This document shows positions 50,326 through 58,898 of a stretch of 64,000 nt of DNA, one piece after another. A model generated the notes under the pieces. The model had not been told where the DNA came from and ran no database searches. It saw nothing but the letters and a program-made list of their open reading frames with translations. Where the stretch lies: NCBI GenBank assembly GCA_963715635.1, contig OY970261.1, positions 806,001-870,000 of the forward strand. The letters are read 5' to 3'. Source of the stretch: JAPKZH01 sp963715635 (GTDB lineage: Bacteria > Acidobacteriota > Aminicenantia > Aminicenantales > UBA4085). Made by a program: the position numbers and the translations under genes. Within the stretch, counting starts at the first letter, position 1. Each line of letters opens with the position of its first letter.

Positions 50326-52752
50326 TCAAAAAAACGGCGGGGCTCGACGCGGTTTTTCCGCGGGTTCGAGAATGATGACTCTTTCGGCCGCGGATGTTAT
50401 TTTTGCTCTGGAAAAATAGGCAGGGAAATATTCCCCTTTCGCCCAATATTCGAATAGGTCGGCATAGTGACGATTTTTCGGGTCACCCGACTGGCCGGGC
50501 GTATTAGCGCCCAGGCATCGGTCCCAGTCGGCCAGATCGGAGAGGATCCGGAATGTGGCTCCCGATGTCTGGTTGTTTCCGCTTGTTGTCATATTGACTG
50601 TATCGCCGTTCCCGCCGCGAGGCAGGGGACCAACGTCGAGGAGACGGCGGATGTCTTCCTTCACAACATCACTAAGCGGATGGCGGATGCGAACATGGTG
50701 CAGTTTTTCCTGGCCATAGCGCCATTGAGCGAGGTCCGGCCCGAGGACATCGGTCAGAGACCCAACGGCCTGCGCCAAAGAATCGATAAGGAGCTTGTCC
50801 CTGGCGGCCGCGGGGTCTGCTCCGAAACGGCCATCGGGCGCCTGGAGCCAGTCGATCGTTTTTTTCAGGGACCGCGCCGGGAGAACATCTCGAGCTTCCT
50901 TGGGCACGAGCAGGTTTTGAAGATTCTCAGAGATCGCCCTCTGGCAGGCCATATATATGGCTGCCGCCGCGGATTCAGGAGCCATCACATAATCCCAGCC
51001 CTTCAGGATTTGTAGGGCGTTTTGGATGGCCGGGTTCTCGGATTTGAGACCTCTGTAAAGGGGGACGATAACGCGGGCGGGGATGGACAGAACATCCTGT
51101 TGGAGTGCGGCCATATCCGCTAGGCTGAAGCTCTGGCCCGATCCGAGGATTTCGGAGATGCGCATGAATCGAAAAGGGGCGGCCCAGATGAAGCCGAGGG
51201 CATTGGGATAGCCCTCCGGAATGTTGTCTTGGTTGGCCGTCGCGATAAATTTTTTCTCCGGATTTTGAAGGTAAGGAAGCTCTTCGGCCGGGACAAAATC
51301 GGCCCACTCATACCTTCCATCGCCCGGAACCGGCACCAGGCCTGTCCAGTTTTTCCTCAAGGGCGCTAGGCCCGCGACCTGCCACCCGATATTTCCGTCG
51401 CGGTCAGCCCAGATCATGTTCAATGAAGGGGTCCTGGAATAAGCGCAAGCTTTTCGGAATTCCCTCCAGGTCTGCGCCTGGTCTATCCGCAGGCTCGCCA
51501 GGTAGGGGGCACAACCTGTTTCGAGCCAGGCGGCCCGAAGAGCAAAGGCTTTGTGATGCGCCTCGTTCTCAAAAACCACCGGGCCATGCCGTGTAAACTT
51601 GAGCACGGCATCAGCCGGGGCTTCACCCTTGACCGGGATTTGTTCGCGAATGATTCTCATATCTTCCCATCGGCCCCGATAATCGTATTGATTCACATTG
51701 GCAGGGTTCGTTTCATAAACGTAGAGATCTTCCTGGTCTATGGCGAAAATCGTGATCCCCCAGGCCCCGTTCTCATTATGGCCGATGGAGACGCCGGGCA
51801 ATGCGGGCTCGCCTGCGCCCACGACATTCCACCCCGGGGCGTTCAGGTGAACCCAATAGCGGAGAGAGGGGATCTGAAGCGCGCGATGGGGATCGTTGGC
51901 AAGTAACGGAAAACCGCTGGAGGACAGTCTGCCGCTTACCACCCAGTTATTGCTGCCTGCCGTTTCAGCGGCTTCGACCTGAAATTGAGGAAAAAGAGGC
52001 GCAGAGACGGCGCGGCCGGCAGGATCAGCGATGTCATCGACCGCGAACCGGACTGAAGACCTGGCGGCAGAATAGAGCTCCAGGATCTGGCTTGAAACGA
52101 GCGCTTGGTCAACTCTCTCATCCACCTCGATCTGAGGGTTTCCGGGGTGCACATCAATCAGGTCCTTGGCTTTCTCGGGACCCAAGATTCTCACCGATTG
52201 GGCCATGGCGATTTCTTCCGTGACATTCCGGAATAAACCGTTATGGCGGGAGACAACCACATCCGGTGTCCAATGGCCCGGACGTATCCCGAGGAGCCTG
52301 AACTCAAGGGGCAGGAGGTCGGGGGTCTTTCGCGTAAGGTCGATATAGGCGTTGATGCCTTTGACAAAAGCGGTGATGATGTCTTCGCCATGCGGATGAT
52401 AAAAGGCCATTTCCCGCTTGATATCCGACCGGAATCTGAGCAGGCGGGCGCCGATATCCCGCTTAAGCGCTCTTGGCCCGAGGATTTCGGCCAACGTCCC
52501 CGTAGCCTGGCGCCTCCAGACCTCCAATTGGAACAGCCTATCCGAGGCGACGTTGAAGCCCTGGGCAAAGAACAGATCGTTTTGATTCCCGGCATAGATG
52601 TGAGCGATTCCCCATTTGTCTTTGATGATCTGAACGGGTTGGGTGAGGCCCTCGACCGAGATGGTTTCTTGAGCAGGAGCGGGCGTCTGCCCTCGAACTG
52701 GCGCTAGGAAAGCAAAACAAAAAAATAGGAAAGCGGCTTTTTTTTTGATCAT
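50326..52752 (-). CDS. Penicillin acylase-family Ntn-hydrolase, exported
   Basis: 808 aa with signal peptide (KAAFLFFCFAFLAPVRGQ). Alpha-chain region: VQIIKDKWGIAHIYAGNQND, FFAQGFNVASDRLFQLEVWR. The autocatalytic junction is AAETAGSNNWVVSGRLSSSG, where the Ser after Gly becomes the nucleophile of the beta chain (about residue 275). Then PLLANDPHRALQIPSLRYWV and a C-terminal NNQTSGATFRILSDLADWDR. Cleaves amides such as acyl-homoserine lactones, acylated amino acids or beta-lactam side chains; the substrate here is unknown. It follows the FBPase gene by 34 bp. Confidence 0.93.
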   Translation of the reverse strand: MIKKKAAFLFFCFAFLAPVRGQTPAPAQETISVEGLTQPVQIIKDKWGIAHIYAGNQNDLFFAQGFNVASDRLFQLEVWRRQATGTLAEILGPRALKRDIGARLLRFRSDIKREMAFYHPHGEDIITAFVKGINAYIDLTRKTPDLLPLEFRLLGIRPGHWTPDVVVSRHNGLFRNVTEEIAMAQSVRILGPEKAKDLIDVHPGNPQIEVDERVDQALVSSQILELYSAARSSVRFAVDDIADPAGRAVSAPLFPQFQVEAAETAGSNNWVVSGRLSSSGFPLLANDPHRALQIPSLRYWVHLNAPGWNVVGAGEPALPGVSIGHNENGAWGITIFAIDQEDLYVYETNPANVNQYDYRGRWEDMRIIREQIPVKGEAPADAVLKFTRHGPVVFENEAHHKAFALRAAWLETGCAPYLASLRIDQAQTWREFRKACAYSRTPSLNMIWADRDGNIGWQVAGLAPLRKNWTGLVPVPGDGRYEWADFVPAEELPYLQNPEKKFIATANQDNIPEGYPNALGFIWAAPFRFMRISEILGSGQSFSLADMAALQQDVLSIPARVIVPLYRGLKSENPAIQNALQILKGWDYVMAPESAAAAIYMACQRAISENLQNLLVPKEARDVLPARSLKKTIDWLQAPDGRFGADPAAARDKLLIDSLAQAVGSLTDVLGPDLAQWRYGQEKLHHVRIRHPLSDVVKEDIRRLLDVGPLPRGGNGDTVNMTTSGNNQTSGATFRILSDLADWDRCLGANTPGQSGDPKNRHYADLFEYWAKGEYFPAYFSRAKITSAAERVIILEPAEKPRRAPPFF

Positions 52753-52786
52753 CTCAGGAATTATTAGTCAAATTCAAACCGGCGCG

Positions 52787-53773
52787 CTATTTTGCCCTGA
52801 GGACGGCCGCGATCTCGTCAACGAGGGGCTTTGAGCCGAGATAGAGGGCCGTTCGCTGGTGGGGCTTTTGAGGGACGATATCGAGGATCGGGATCCCGGT
52901 TTCATCCACGGCATCTCCGCCGGCCTCGCGACAAATAAAAGCGACGACGGAGGCTTCATACATCAGCCTGAGCTTGCCTTGGGGCCGATTTTTCTTAGGG
53001 TCGGGGTGATTGACGATGGCCGGATACATGAACAGTCCGCCGTTGAGCAGGATCCGGTGAAAATCGCCAGCCAGGGCTCCCATGTAGCGAAAGGCATACT
53101 TCTGTTCGTTGGCCGCGATCCATTTCTGGATGTGCGCCGCGAAGGTCGTTCGATTGGCGGAATTAAAGGACAGTTCCCATGACTTCTTGTTGTCGGGGAG
53201 GACCATCCGGGTGGGCTTGACATAGTTGAATGTCTCATCGATGTGGAACCGCCAGCACCCGGCCTGGCGGAGGGCGATGGTGAATGTTCCTGTGGGGATG
53301 ACAAACATGCCGGAGGCAATATACTCCCGGCCTGCCCGCAAATGCATGTCTTCGGGGCCTTCCAGGTTGCGCTTGGCCACGCCGAAGAGAAACCCGATGG
53401 GCAGGTTGTGGGGGACGTTGGAAGAGCCGTCCATGGGGTCGTAATAGACGAAGTACCTCCCGCCCTCGACATTCATCGGGATGATCTCCTCCTCTTCCTC
53501 GCCCACGGCATGGATGACCCGACCGGATCTCTGGAGATAATGCTTGACGAGCTCATTGGCGATTTCATCCATCTTCATGACTTCTTCGCCCTGGACATTG
53601 ACCGAGCCGGCCAGTCCGAGATTTTCGCGCAGCGCGCCCGTCAAATAATAATGCTGGATGCGCTTGGCGGCATTCATGATCGAGTTCATCAGGATCAAAA
53701 AATGATAGGTCCGGTTATGGCGCTCCTGATGCTCGAGCAAAAAGTCCATGAAAGTATGTTCAATCTGGAGCAT
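52787..53773 (-). CDS. fbp: Class 1 fructose-1,6-bisphosphatase
   Basis: 328 aa. Hydrolyses fructose-1,6-bisphosphate in gluconeogenesis. Metal site VYYDPMDGSSNVPHNLPIGF (the DPxDGSSN motif), acidic cluster in HAVGEEEEEIIPM, and LRLMYEASVVAFICREAGGD near the C-terminus are diagnostic of class I enzymes. ATG 53773 follows GAGGAGG. It has its own promoter at 53832-53860, so it is probably transcribed apart from the seven-gene cluster that ends 106 bp upstream; penicillin acylase and FBPase may form one transcript. Confidence 0.95.
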   Translation of the reverse strand: MLQIEHTFMDFLLEHQERHNRTYHFLILMNSIMNAAKRIQHYYLTGALRENLGLAGSVNVQGEEVMKMDEIANELVKHYLQRSGRVIHAVGEEEEEIIPMNVEGGRYFVYYDPMDGSSNVPHNLPIGFLFGVAKRNLEGPEDMHLRAGREYIASGMFVIPTGTFTIALRQAGCWRFHIDETFNYVKPTRMVLPDNKKSWELSFNSANRTTFAAHIQKWIAANEQKYAFRYMGALAGDFHRILLNGGLFMYPAIVNHPDPKKNRPQGKLRLMYEASVVAFICREAGGDAVDETGIPILDIVPQKPHQRTALYLGSKPLVDEIAAVLRAK

Positions 53774-53831
53774 TGTGTTGCCTCCTCAAAATAGAATCCC
53801 GCTTCATTTCGAGAGAATTATCGGGGATAGA

Positions 53832-53860
53832 ATGATAGCCCGGATTATTGCCGCAGGCAA
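53832..53860 (-). promoter_or_regulatory. sigma-70 promoter of fbp
   Basis: Minus strand TTGCCT at 53860-53855, 17-bp spacer, TATCAT at 53837-53832. Lies in the 105-bp gap after the aldehyde dehydrogenase gene. Confidence 0.5.
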
Positions 53861-53878
53861 GTGCTTTTTTTAGGGAAA

Positions 53879-55384
53879 TCAGTGAAAAATCAATGTCAGA
53901 GATTCTTTTAAAAAGTTCAGGAAGGCTTTTCGTTTGCGGGGGCCGTATAAGAATTCGTTAAGGCAAAGGGTCATTTCATATTTTGTCCGGGAATAGGGAT
54001 ACCACCAGAATTTTCGCGACGAGGTCAAGCGCCTGTCCCGGCTGATGACCTTGAGTTCGGTGAGCTCTGTGATCGCCTCTTTTGAGAACAATCGGCCCCA
54101 GCCGCTTCGTTTTGTGCCGCCCCAGGGAAAGCGGGGAAGGCCGACACTGCTGTCGTTGATCCAAACCATTCCGGCCTGGAGCTGGCGGGCGATGTTTTGG
54201 GCTTTTCGGAGATCCCGGCTCCAAACGGAGGCCCCCAGTCCAAACTTGGACTGGTTAGCCGCTGCCACGGCTTGGTCCATCGATTCAACTTCCTGGACGC
54301 AGAGCAACGGGCCCGGTATTTCGATCTCTGGAGAGAGAATCCTCATCTGGCGAGTCACAGGAAACAGAATCGTAGGACCCTTGAGCGTTTGGAACGAACC
54401 ATCACAGAAATCTCCTTCGGGGGTCCAGGCCGTAGCCCCTTTTCGCACGGCATCCCGGACGAGCTCTTCCATCCGGTCCATCCCTGCCGGGTCCCTCAAG
54501 ATCCCCATGTCGGTGTTTGGGTCAGTGGGGCTTCCGGTCTTGATCGTTCGGGTTTCTTCGATGAGCTTTTGAACAAATGCCCGGCTCGTCCTGGGCGTGA
54601 CGAACACTCTTTTTGTCCCGATGCACGACAACCCGGCCGAATAGAAGGCGCTCCAGGCGATTCCCCGCGCTGCCAGGTCAAGGTCGGCTTTGTCATCGAT
54701 GATGGCCGCTCCAGTCCCGCCCAGCTCGAGCAGGCATGGCTTGAAAAAGCGTCCGCATCGTTCGGCGATGGCTTTCCCCGTTTCATAGCTTCCCGTAAAA
54801 ATTATTTTTCGGACACTCTCGGCGGAGATGATTTCTTCTACAGTCTTTGCATCTCCGTCGACGACTCCGATCACTCCCTCGGGAAATCGGGCATCCTTGA
54901 AAAGACGGCGGAGGAACTCTGCCGTCCGTGGGCAGCGCTCCGAAGGCTTGATCATCACGCAGTTTCCGCAGAGGAGAGCGGCGCAGGCCTGCATGACAGG
55001 GAGCGAAAAAGGAAAATTGGACGGCCCGATGACCGCGATGAGTCCCAGGGGTTCATAGCCGATCCGGTTGGATTTCGTCCAGAAGCCGGGCCGCCAATAG
55101 CGGAATTTTTTGCCTTTGAGCCAGCGGGGATAGGCTTTTTCCATAAATCGGATCATTTCGAGTGCAGCGGTAATTTCCTGGCTGACGGCTTCGGCGATGG
55201 GTTGGCCTGTTTCTTCGGCGAGAATACTCGCCAGTTCCTCCTGCCGTTCGACAATCAGAGCTCTTAGTTTCTTGAAGAAAACCTTTCGTTTTTGGATGGA
55301 CCAGCCAGCCCAAAGGGGAAATGCCGCGGAGGCCCGGCCGAAGCCGTTTTCGACCGTCTCGGGAAGGGCATGTTCATTTTTCAT
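53879..55384 (-). CDS. Aldehyde dehydrogenase-family protein, last gene of the seven-gene cluster
   Basis: 501 aa. NAD-dependent aldehyde dehydrogenase fold: PLGLIAVIGPSNFPFSLPVM (cofactor-binding and oxyanion Asn), VMIKPSERCPRTAEFLRRLF, IIFTGSYETGKAIAERCGRF, catalytic Glu in LLELGGTGAAII and nucleophile Cys in AFYSAGLSCIGTKRVFVTP. The last 60 residues (KFWWYPYSRTKYEMTLCLNE onward) extend past the usual end and resemble the membrane-proximal tails of fatty- or semialdehyde dehydrogenases. It oxidises an aldehyde to an acid; with the adjacent PLP decarboxylase an amine/aldehyde intermediate is conceivable. Follows the decarboxylase by 16 bp. Confidence 0.9.
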   Translation of the reverse strand: MKNEHALPETVENGFGRASAAFPLWAGWSIQKRKVFFKKLRALIVERQEELASILAEETGQPIAEAVSQEITAALEMIRFMEKAYPRWLKGKKFRYWRPGFWTKSNRIGYEPLGLIAVIGPSNFPFSLPVMQACAALLCGNCVMIKPSERCPRTAEFLRRLFKDARFPEGVIGVVDGDAKTVEEIISAESVRKIIFTGSYETGKAIAERCGRFFKPCLLELGGTGAAIIDDKADLDLAARGIAWSAFYSAGLSCIGTKRVFVTPRTSRAFVQKLIEETRTIKTGSPTDPNTDMGILRDPAGMDRMEELVRDAVRKGATAWTPEGDFCDGSFQTLKGPTILFPVTRQMRILSPEIEIPGPLLCVQEVESMDQAVAAANQSKFGLGASVWSRDLRKAQNIARQLQAGMVWINDSSVGLPRFPWGGTKRSGWGRLFSKEAITELTELKVISRDRRLTSSRKFWWYPYSRTKYEMTLCLNEFLYGPRKRKAFLNFLKESLTLIFH

Positions 55385-55400
55385 TCTCTGTGCCCCTTTC

Positions 55401-56767
55401 TTAAAACTCGGTATCCCTGGCGACTAGGTCCTCGAATGTTTCTCGCCTCCGGATGAGGACCGAAGTGCCGTTTTTCAGCATGACCACGGCGGGACGCGGC
55501 CCGGCAAAATTGTTCCCCAACGATGTGAAATACGCGCCCGTGTCCATCACGGCCAAGATATCGCCGCGGGAAAGCGGCGATAGCCTGCGCTGGAAAGAGA
55601 CCAGATCGAGCGGGGTGGGAAGGCTGCCGAATATATTATATTTTTTGAGCTGCCCGGTTTCGGGCTTATTGGCGACAAAAATCGCATGGTATTCGCTGAT
55701 CAAAATCTGGGAGAGGCTCATGGCGCCGCCGTCGCAAAAGACCGAGCTGGGTCCCGCAGGCCGTTCCCGGACCGAATTCACTGTGAGCAGCAGGAGCTGG
55801 GATGGCCCGCTCAGCGCTCGGCCCGGTTCGATAAAAATCTTGGGTACGGAAATTCCTCTCGCTTTGGCATATCCTCCGAGTTGGTGAGCGCAGGCCCGGG
55901 CGACCTCTCTGAGGAGGTTGGGTCGATTGATTGCGTCGGGCGGTTTTTGCGGTCTGTTCCAGAGAAAAAGTCGGGCGGCTTCCCAGAGGTTGATTTCCTT
56001 GAGCGTGGGAATGTTAAAGCCGCCGCCGATATCGAGAATTTCCGGCGAGAGTCCGTTCTCCAGCAGGCTGTCCATGAAACCCAGGGTTTGGGTCAAGGCC
56101 TCTTGATAGGGGGCGGGGCTGCAGATTCCGGTCCCGATATGAAAATGAAGGCCGCGGAACTGGAACAGGTCTCGGCGTTCTTTGATCAGCTTGAGCGCGG
56201 CTGACCATTCTTCGCTCAAACGCCTGAACCCCATTGGGCTTGACGAGGAACCGGTTGTCGTGGTGAATTGAAGCCTTCTTTTTTTAGGCCCGGGTTGATC
56301 CTCAAGCCGATGTTGGCTTTTTTCCCGAGCTTTTCGGCGATTTCTTTGAGGGCATAAAGCTCCGCGGTCGTTTCCACATTGATCATGCGGGCGCCGCATT
56401 CGACGGCCTGGTTGAGGAGCGCTCTTGGCTTAAGGGGGCCGTTGACAAGGATCCTGTCTCCCCCCAATCCGAGCCTCCGGGCAAGCCACATCTCAAACTC
56501 GGAGATGATTTCGGCGCCCACTCCGCACGTGGTCAAAGCTTTAAGAGCTTGGGGAAGGGGATTGGTCTTGAAGGAAAAGAATACGTCCACATCGAGACCT
56601 TCAGCAAGAAAGGCTTTTTTCATCTGTTCGAACGAGCGCTCCAGCCTTTTCCCGCTGACCACAAACAGCGGCGTTCCGTATTGGGCGGCTAGGCGGGCGA
56701 GGTTGTGGCCGTCCCAGTAAAGGTCTTTTCCCAGGCGGCCGAGGTTCCAGCGCTCCATCCCGTTCAT
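55401..56767 (-). pseudogene. DAP/ornithine/arginine decarboxylase 2-family protein, one-base frameshift
   Basis: Start taken at ATG 56767 (overlapping the permease stop), though an ATG at 56788 is possible. N-terminal alanine-racemase-like barrel: YGTPLFVVSGKRLERSFEQM, PLP lysine in VFFSFKTNPLPQALKALTTC, GVGAEIISEFEMWLARRLGL, IGLRINPGLKKEGF. That frame ends at 56216. From about 56260 the next frame continues FTTTTGSSSSPMGFRRLSEE, HFHIGTGICSPAPYQEALTQ, LDIGGGFNIPTLKEINLWEA, IFIEPGRALSGPSQLLLLTV, and VFCDGGAMSLSQ to 55401. One missing base near 56262 accounts for the shift. The C-terminal Cys-Asp-Gly block and the EPGR motif are intact, so the gene was recently functional or the break is a sequence error. 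It is a lysA-like decarboxylase rather than lysA itself. Confidence 0.85.
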
Positions 56768-57528
56768 TTTCGTATCCTCATTTTCCACCAGAAAATCAGC
56801 ATGGCACCCAACAGAAGGAGCGTGCCATAGGCCAAGCTTCCCAGGAGCGGCTGGAGGACGGAATGGTCGGTGAACGCAGAGACCATACTGAGTTGTGAGG
56901 GGAAGAAGCCCGGCAGGTGACGGATGATGGCTTTGTTTTGGGCTTGGGCATAATAAATGGGGTTTTGGAGCCAGCCGACATCGAAGTTGGCCAGCAGGAC
57001 GATAAACAGAATGCCTTCCAGCTCCCGCTTGAAAATGGCCCCGACCAGCATGCCGTAGCAGCCGTAGACATAGCCGCCCATCATGAACCCGAGCAGGACG
57101 AGCAGAAACCGGCGGGGCGCAAAGAACAAAGGAAGCATGGCGCCCACATAACCACCGATGCAGACGATCACGCTAAGGAGGACGGAGTATTTGGAGAGGA
57201 GGATCTCGGATGTCTGAAAGCCGCACAAGACGAGTCTTCGGTTTTCTGCGGCATGTTTTTGGGTGAGGTTCAGGGCCAGGAAAGAGGTCAAGATTCCCAC
57301 GGCCGCCAAACCGATAAAAATCAGGGCTTCACTGCGCTCCCTGACTGTCAGGAAGGTCTCGTCAGAGATCGAGCCCAATTTGAACGAGATGGGGCTCTGA
57401 GTGGTGACCAAAAAGATCACGGCATAGAACAGGGTGGGGATGATGAAAAAGAGAATAAAGGCGATTCGGCTGCGGAAGAGCTCCTTGGCGGTCATCATCC
57501 ATCCGGTTCGAATATGTCTCAGGCGCAT
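56764..57528 (-). CDS. ABC-2-type permease of the seven-gene cluster
   Basis: 254 aa, six membrane helices. N-terminal IRTGWMMTAKELFRSRIAFI is the amphipathic helix and first membrane segment of ABC-2 permeases; LTQKHAAENRRLVLCGFQTS is the cytoplasmic coupling region. It begins inside the ATPase gene (10-nt overlap) behind GGAGG and overlaps the decarboxylase gene. With its ATPase it would export a lipid, glycan or small molecule; the substrate is unknown but membrane-linked genes around it favour a lipid or amphiphile. Confidence 0.88.
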   Translation of the reverse strand: MRLRHIRTGWMMTAKELFRSRIAFILFFIIPTLFYAVIFLVTTQSPISFKLGSISDETFLTVRERSEALIFIGLAAVGILTSFLALNLTQKHAAENRRLVLCGFQTSEILLSKYSVLLSVIVCIGGYVGAMLPLFFAPRRFLLVLLGFMMGGYVYGCYGMLVGAIFKRELEGILFIVLLANFDVGWLQNPIYYAQAQNKAIIRHLPGFFPSQLSMVSAFTDHSVLQPLLGSLAYGTLLLLGAMLIFWWKMRIRK

Positions 57529-58154
57529 CGGAGGATTCCTCCCTTGAGCTCAAAGATGACATCGAAATTGGAGCGATCATAGACAAAATGGGAGACAATC
57601 AGAATGCCCGTTCCCTGAGACCTCAATTCTCCGGCATATTCCCAAAAGTGAACATACGTCTCCCAGTCGAAACCGGAATAGGGCTCATCGAGGATCAGGA
57701 GCGAAGGCGAGTGGAGGACGGCCAGGGAAAAATTGAGTTTCTGCTTTGTCCCGCCGCTCAGGCGTGAGACGAGCTTCTTCTTGTCTTGTTCAAACCGGAA
57801 TCGTTTGAGAAGAAACTCTTCTCTCTCCGTCAAGCCCCCGGAATGATTTTTGCGCCCTAGACCGTAGGCGGCTGCAAAATAAGCGAAATTTTCTTCGACG
57901 GTCAATGTCTCGAACACACACAAATCCTGAGGGCAGTAGCCCATCGCGTCTTTTTTCATTACTTGCCCCGAATCCGGGGGAAGCCAGCCGACGATGATTT
58001 TCAGGAGAGTGCTTTTGCCGGCCCCGTTCTCGCCGGTGATCCCAACGATCTCCCGGGATTTCATGGAGAACGTGACATCCCGCAACACGGTCTGACGACC
58101 GAACGACTTTGCTACGTTTAGGACTTCAAGCACATTCTCGCCATTCATGTCCAT
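57519..58154 (-). CDS. ABC transporter ATPase of the seven-gene cluster
   Basis: 211 aa, a compact nucleotide-binding domain. Walker A GITGENGAGKSTLLKIIVGW, Q-loop MGYCPQDLCVFETLTVEENF, signature RLSGGTKQKLNFSLAVL, Walker B SLLILDEPYSGFDW and switch His in ILIVSHFVYDR. No accessory domain. It lies 6 bp after the PAP2 gene and partners the permease that overlaps its end. Confidence 0.92.
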   Translation of the reverse strand: MDMNGENVLEVLNVAKSFGRQTVLRDVTFSMKSREIVGITGENGAGKSTLLKIIVGWLPPDSGQVMKKDAMGYCPQDLCVFETLTVEENFAYFAAAYGLGRKNHSGGLTEREEFLLKRFRFEQDKKKLVSRLSGGTKQKLNFSLAVLHSPSLLILDEPYSGFDWETYVHFWEYAGELRSQGTGILIVSHFVYDRSNFDVIFELKGGILRCA

Positions 58155-58160
58155 AATCTC

Positions 58161-58898
58161 CTACCATTTAACCCATATCTTCCAGTAGAGGTCGGCGGCG
58201 AACAGAATGAGGACAAGAACAAAAAGGGCAAGCGGAGCGATTCGTTTGATCATATGTTTGAACGCCAGGCGGGCTTCCTGGCGCGGGTCGGCAAGACGTG
58301 GATAAAGAAGTTTTGCCATTCCCCAAGCTCCGCTTGCCCAGACAAATCCGGTCACGGCGTCTGCAATCAGGTGTTGTTTGACAAAAAAAGTGGAAAAGGT
58401 GATCAAGACAGCGATGACGAGGACGATCGACTCGCCCAAGCGGCTGAGCCGCTGGCCCCGGCAGGCAAAAAAGACGATCCAAGCCAGGGCCACATGAAGG
58501 CTCGGCAGATAATTCGCGCCCGGCTTGAAGTCAGCGGCATATTCCCAGGCTAGCAGGCGTTCGGACAGGCCTGGGCCGAGTTCCGGCTTTTGAAAGGCAA
58601 CCGGAAGTGTGACATAGACGATAAAGGCCAGGAGGTTGGCGATCATGACCGCCAGCAGGGCCTGGTTGAACCTATGCCAGTCCTTGATTACAAAAAGAGG
58701 AAGCAAGGGAAAGATATAGAAGAGCTCATAAGGCCAGACAAACATGGCGATTAAAGGAATTTGCTTATCCAGGACGGACGTGAGGTCCAAGGTCGGCAGT
58801 TTAGCCGCATATGTTCCCACGATTTCGTAGGAGAGAATCCAGGCTGCGTAAAAGACCACGCTGACCTTAAAGAAAAACAGGCGCTCTCTGTTTACCAT
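58161..58898 (-). CDS. PAP2-superfamily membrane phosphatase/transferase
   Basis: About 245 aa from ATG 58898 (an ATG six codons earlier is also in frame). Six or so membrane helices. The PAP2 signature is intact: YLPSLHVALAWIVFFACRG (C2, PSLHV) and FVKQHLIADAVTGFVWASG (C3, KQH...D), with the two histidines that form and break the phosphoenzyme. Overall layout resembles inositol-phosphorylceramide/AUR1-like and undecaprenyl-pyrophosphatase-like PAP2 enzymes. It would remove or transfer a phosphate-linked headgroup at the membrane, for example making diacylglycerol. Overlaps the fusion gene by 7 nt. Confidence 0.88.
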   Translation of the reverse strand: MVNRERLFFFKVSVVFYAAWILSYEIVGTYAAKLPTLDLTSVLDKQIPLIAMFVWPYELFYIFPLLPLFVIKDWHRFNQALLAVMIANLLAFIVYVTLPVAFQKPELGPGLSERLLAWEYAADFKPGANYLPSLHVALAWIVFFACRGQRLSRLGESIVLVIAVLITFSTFFVKQHLIADAVTGFVWASGAWGMAKLLYPRLADPRQEARLAFKHMIKRIAPLALFVLVLILFAADLYWKIWVKW

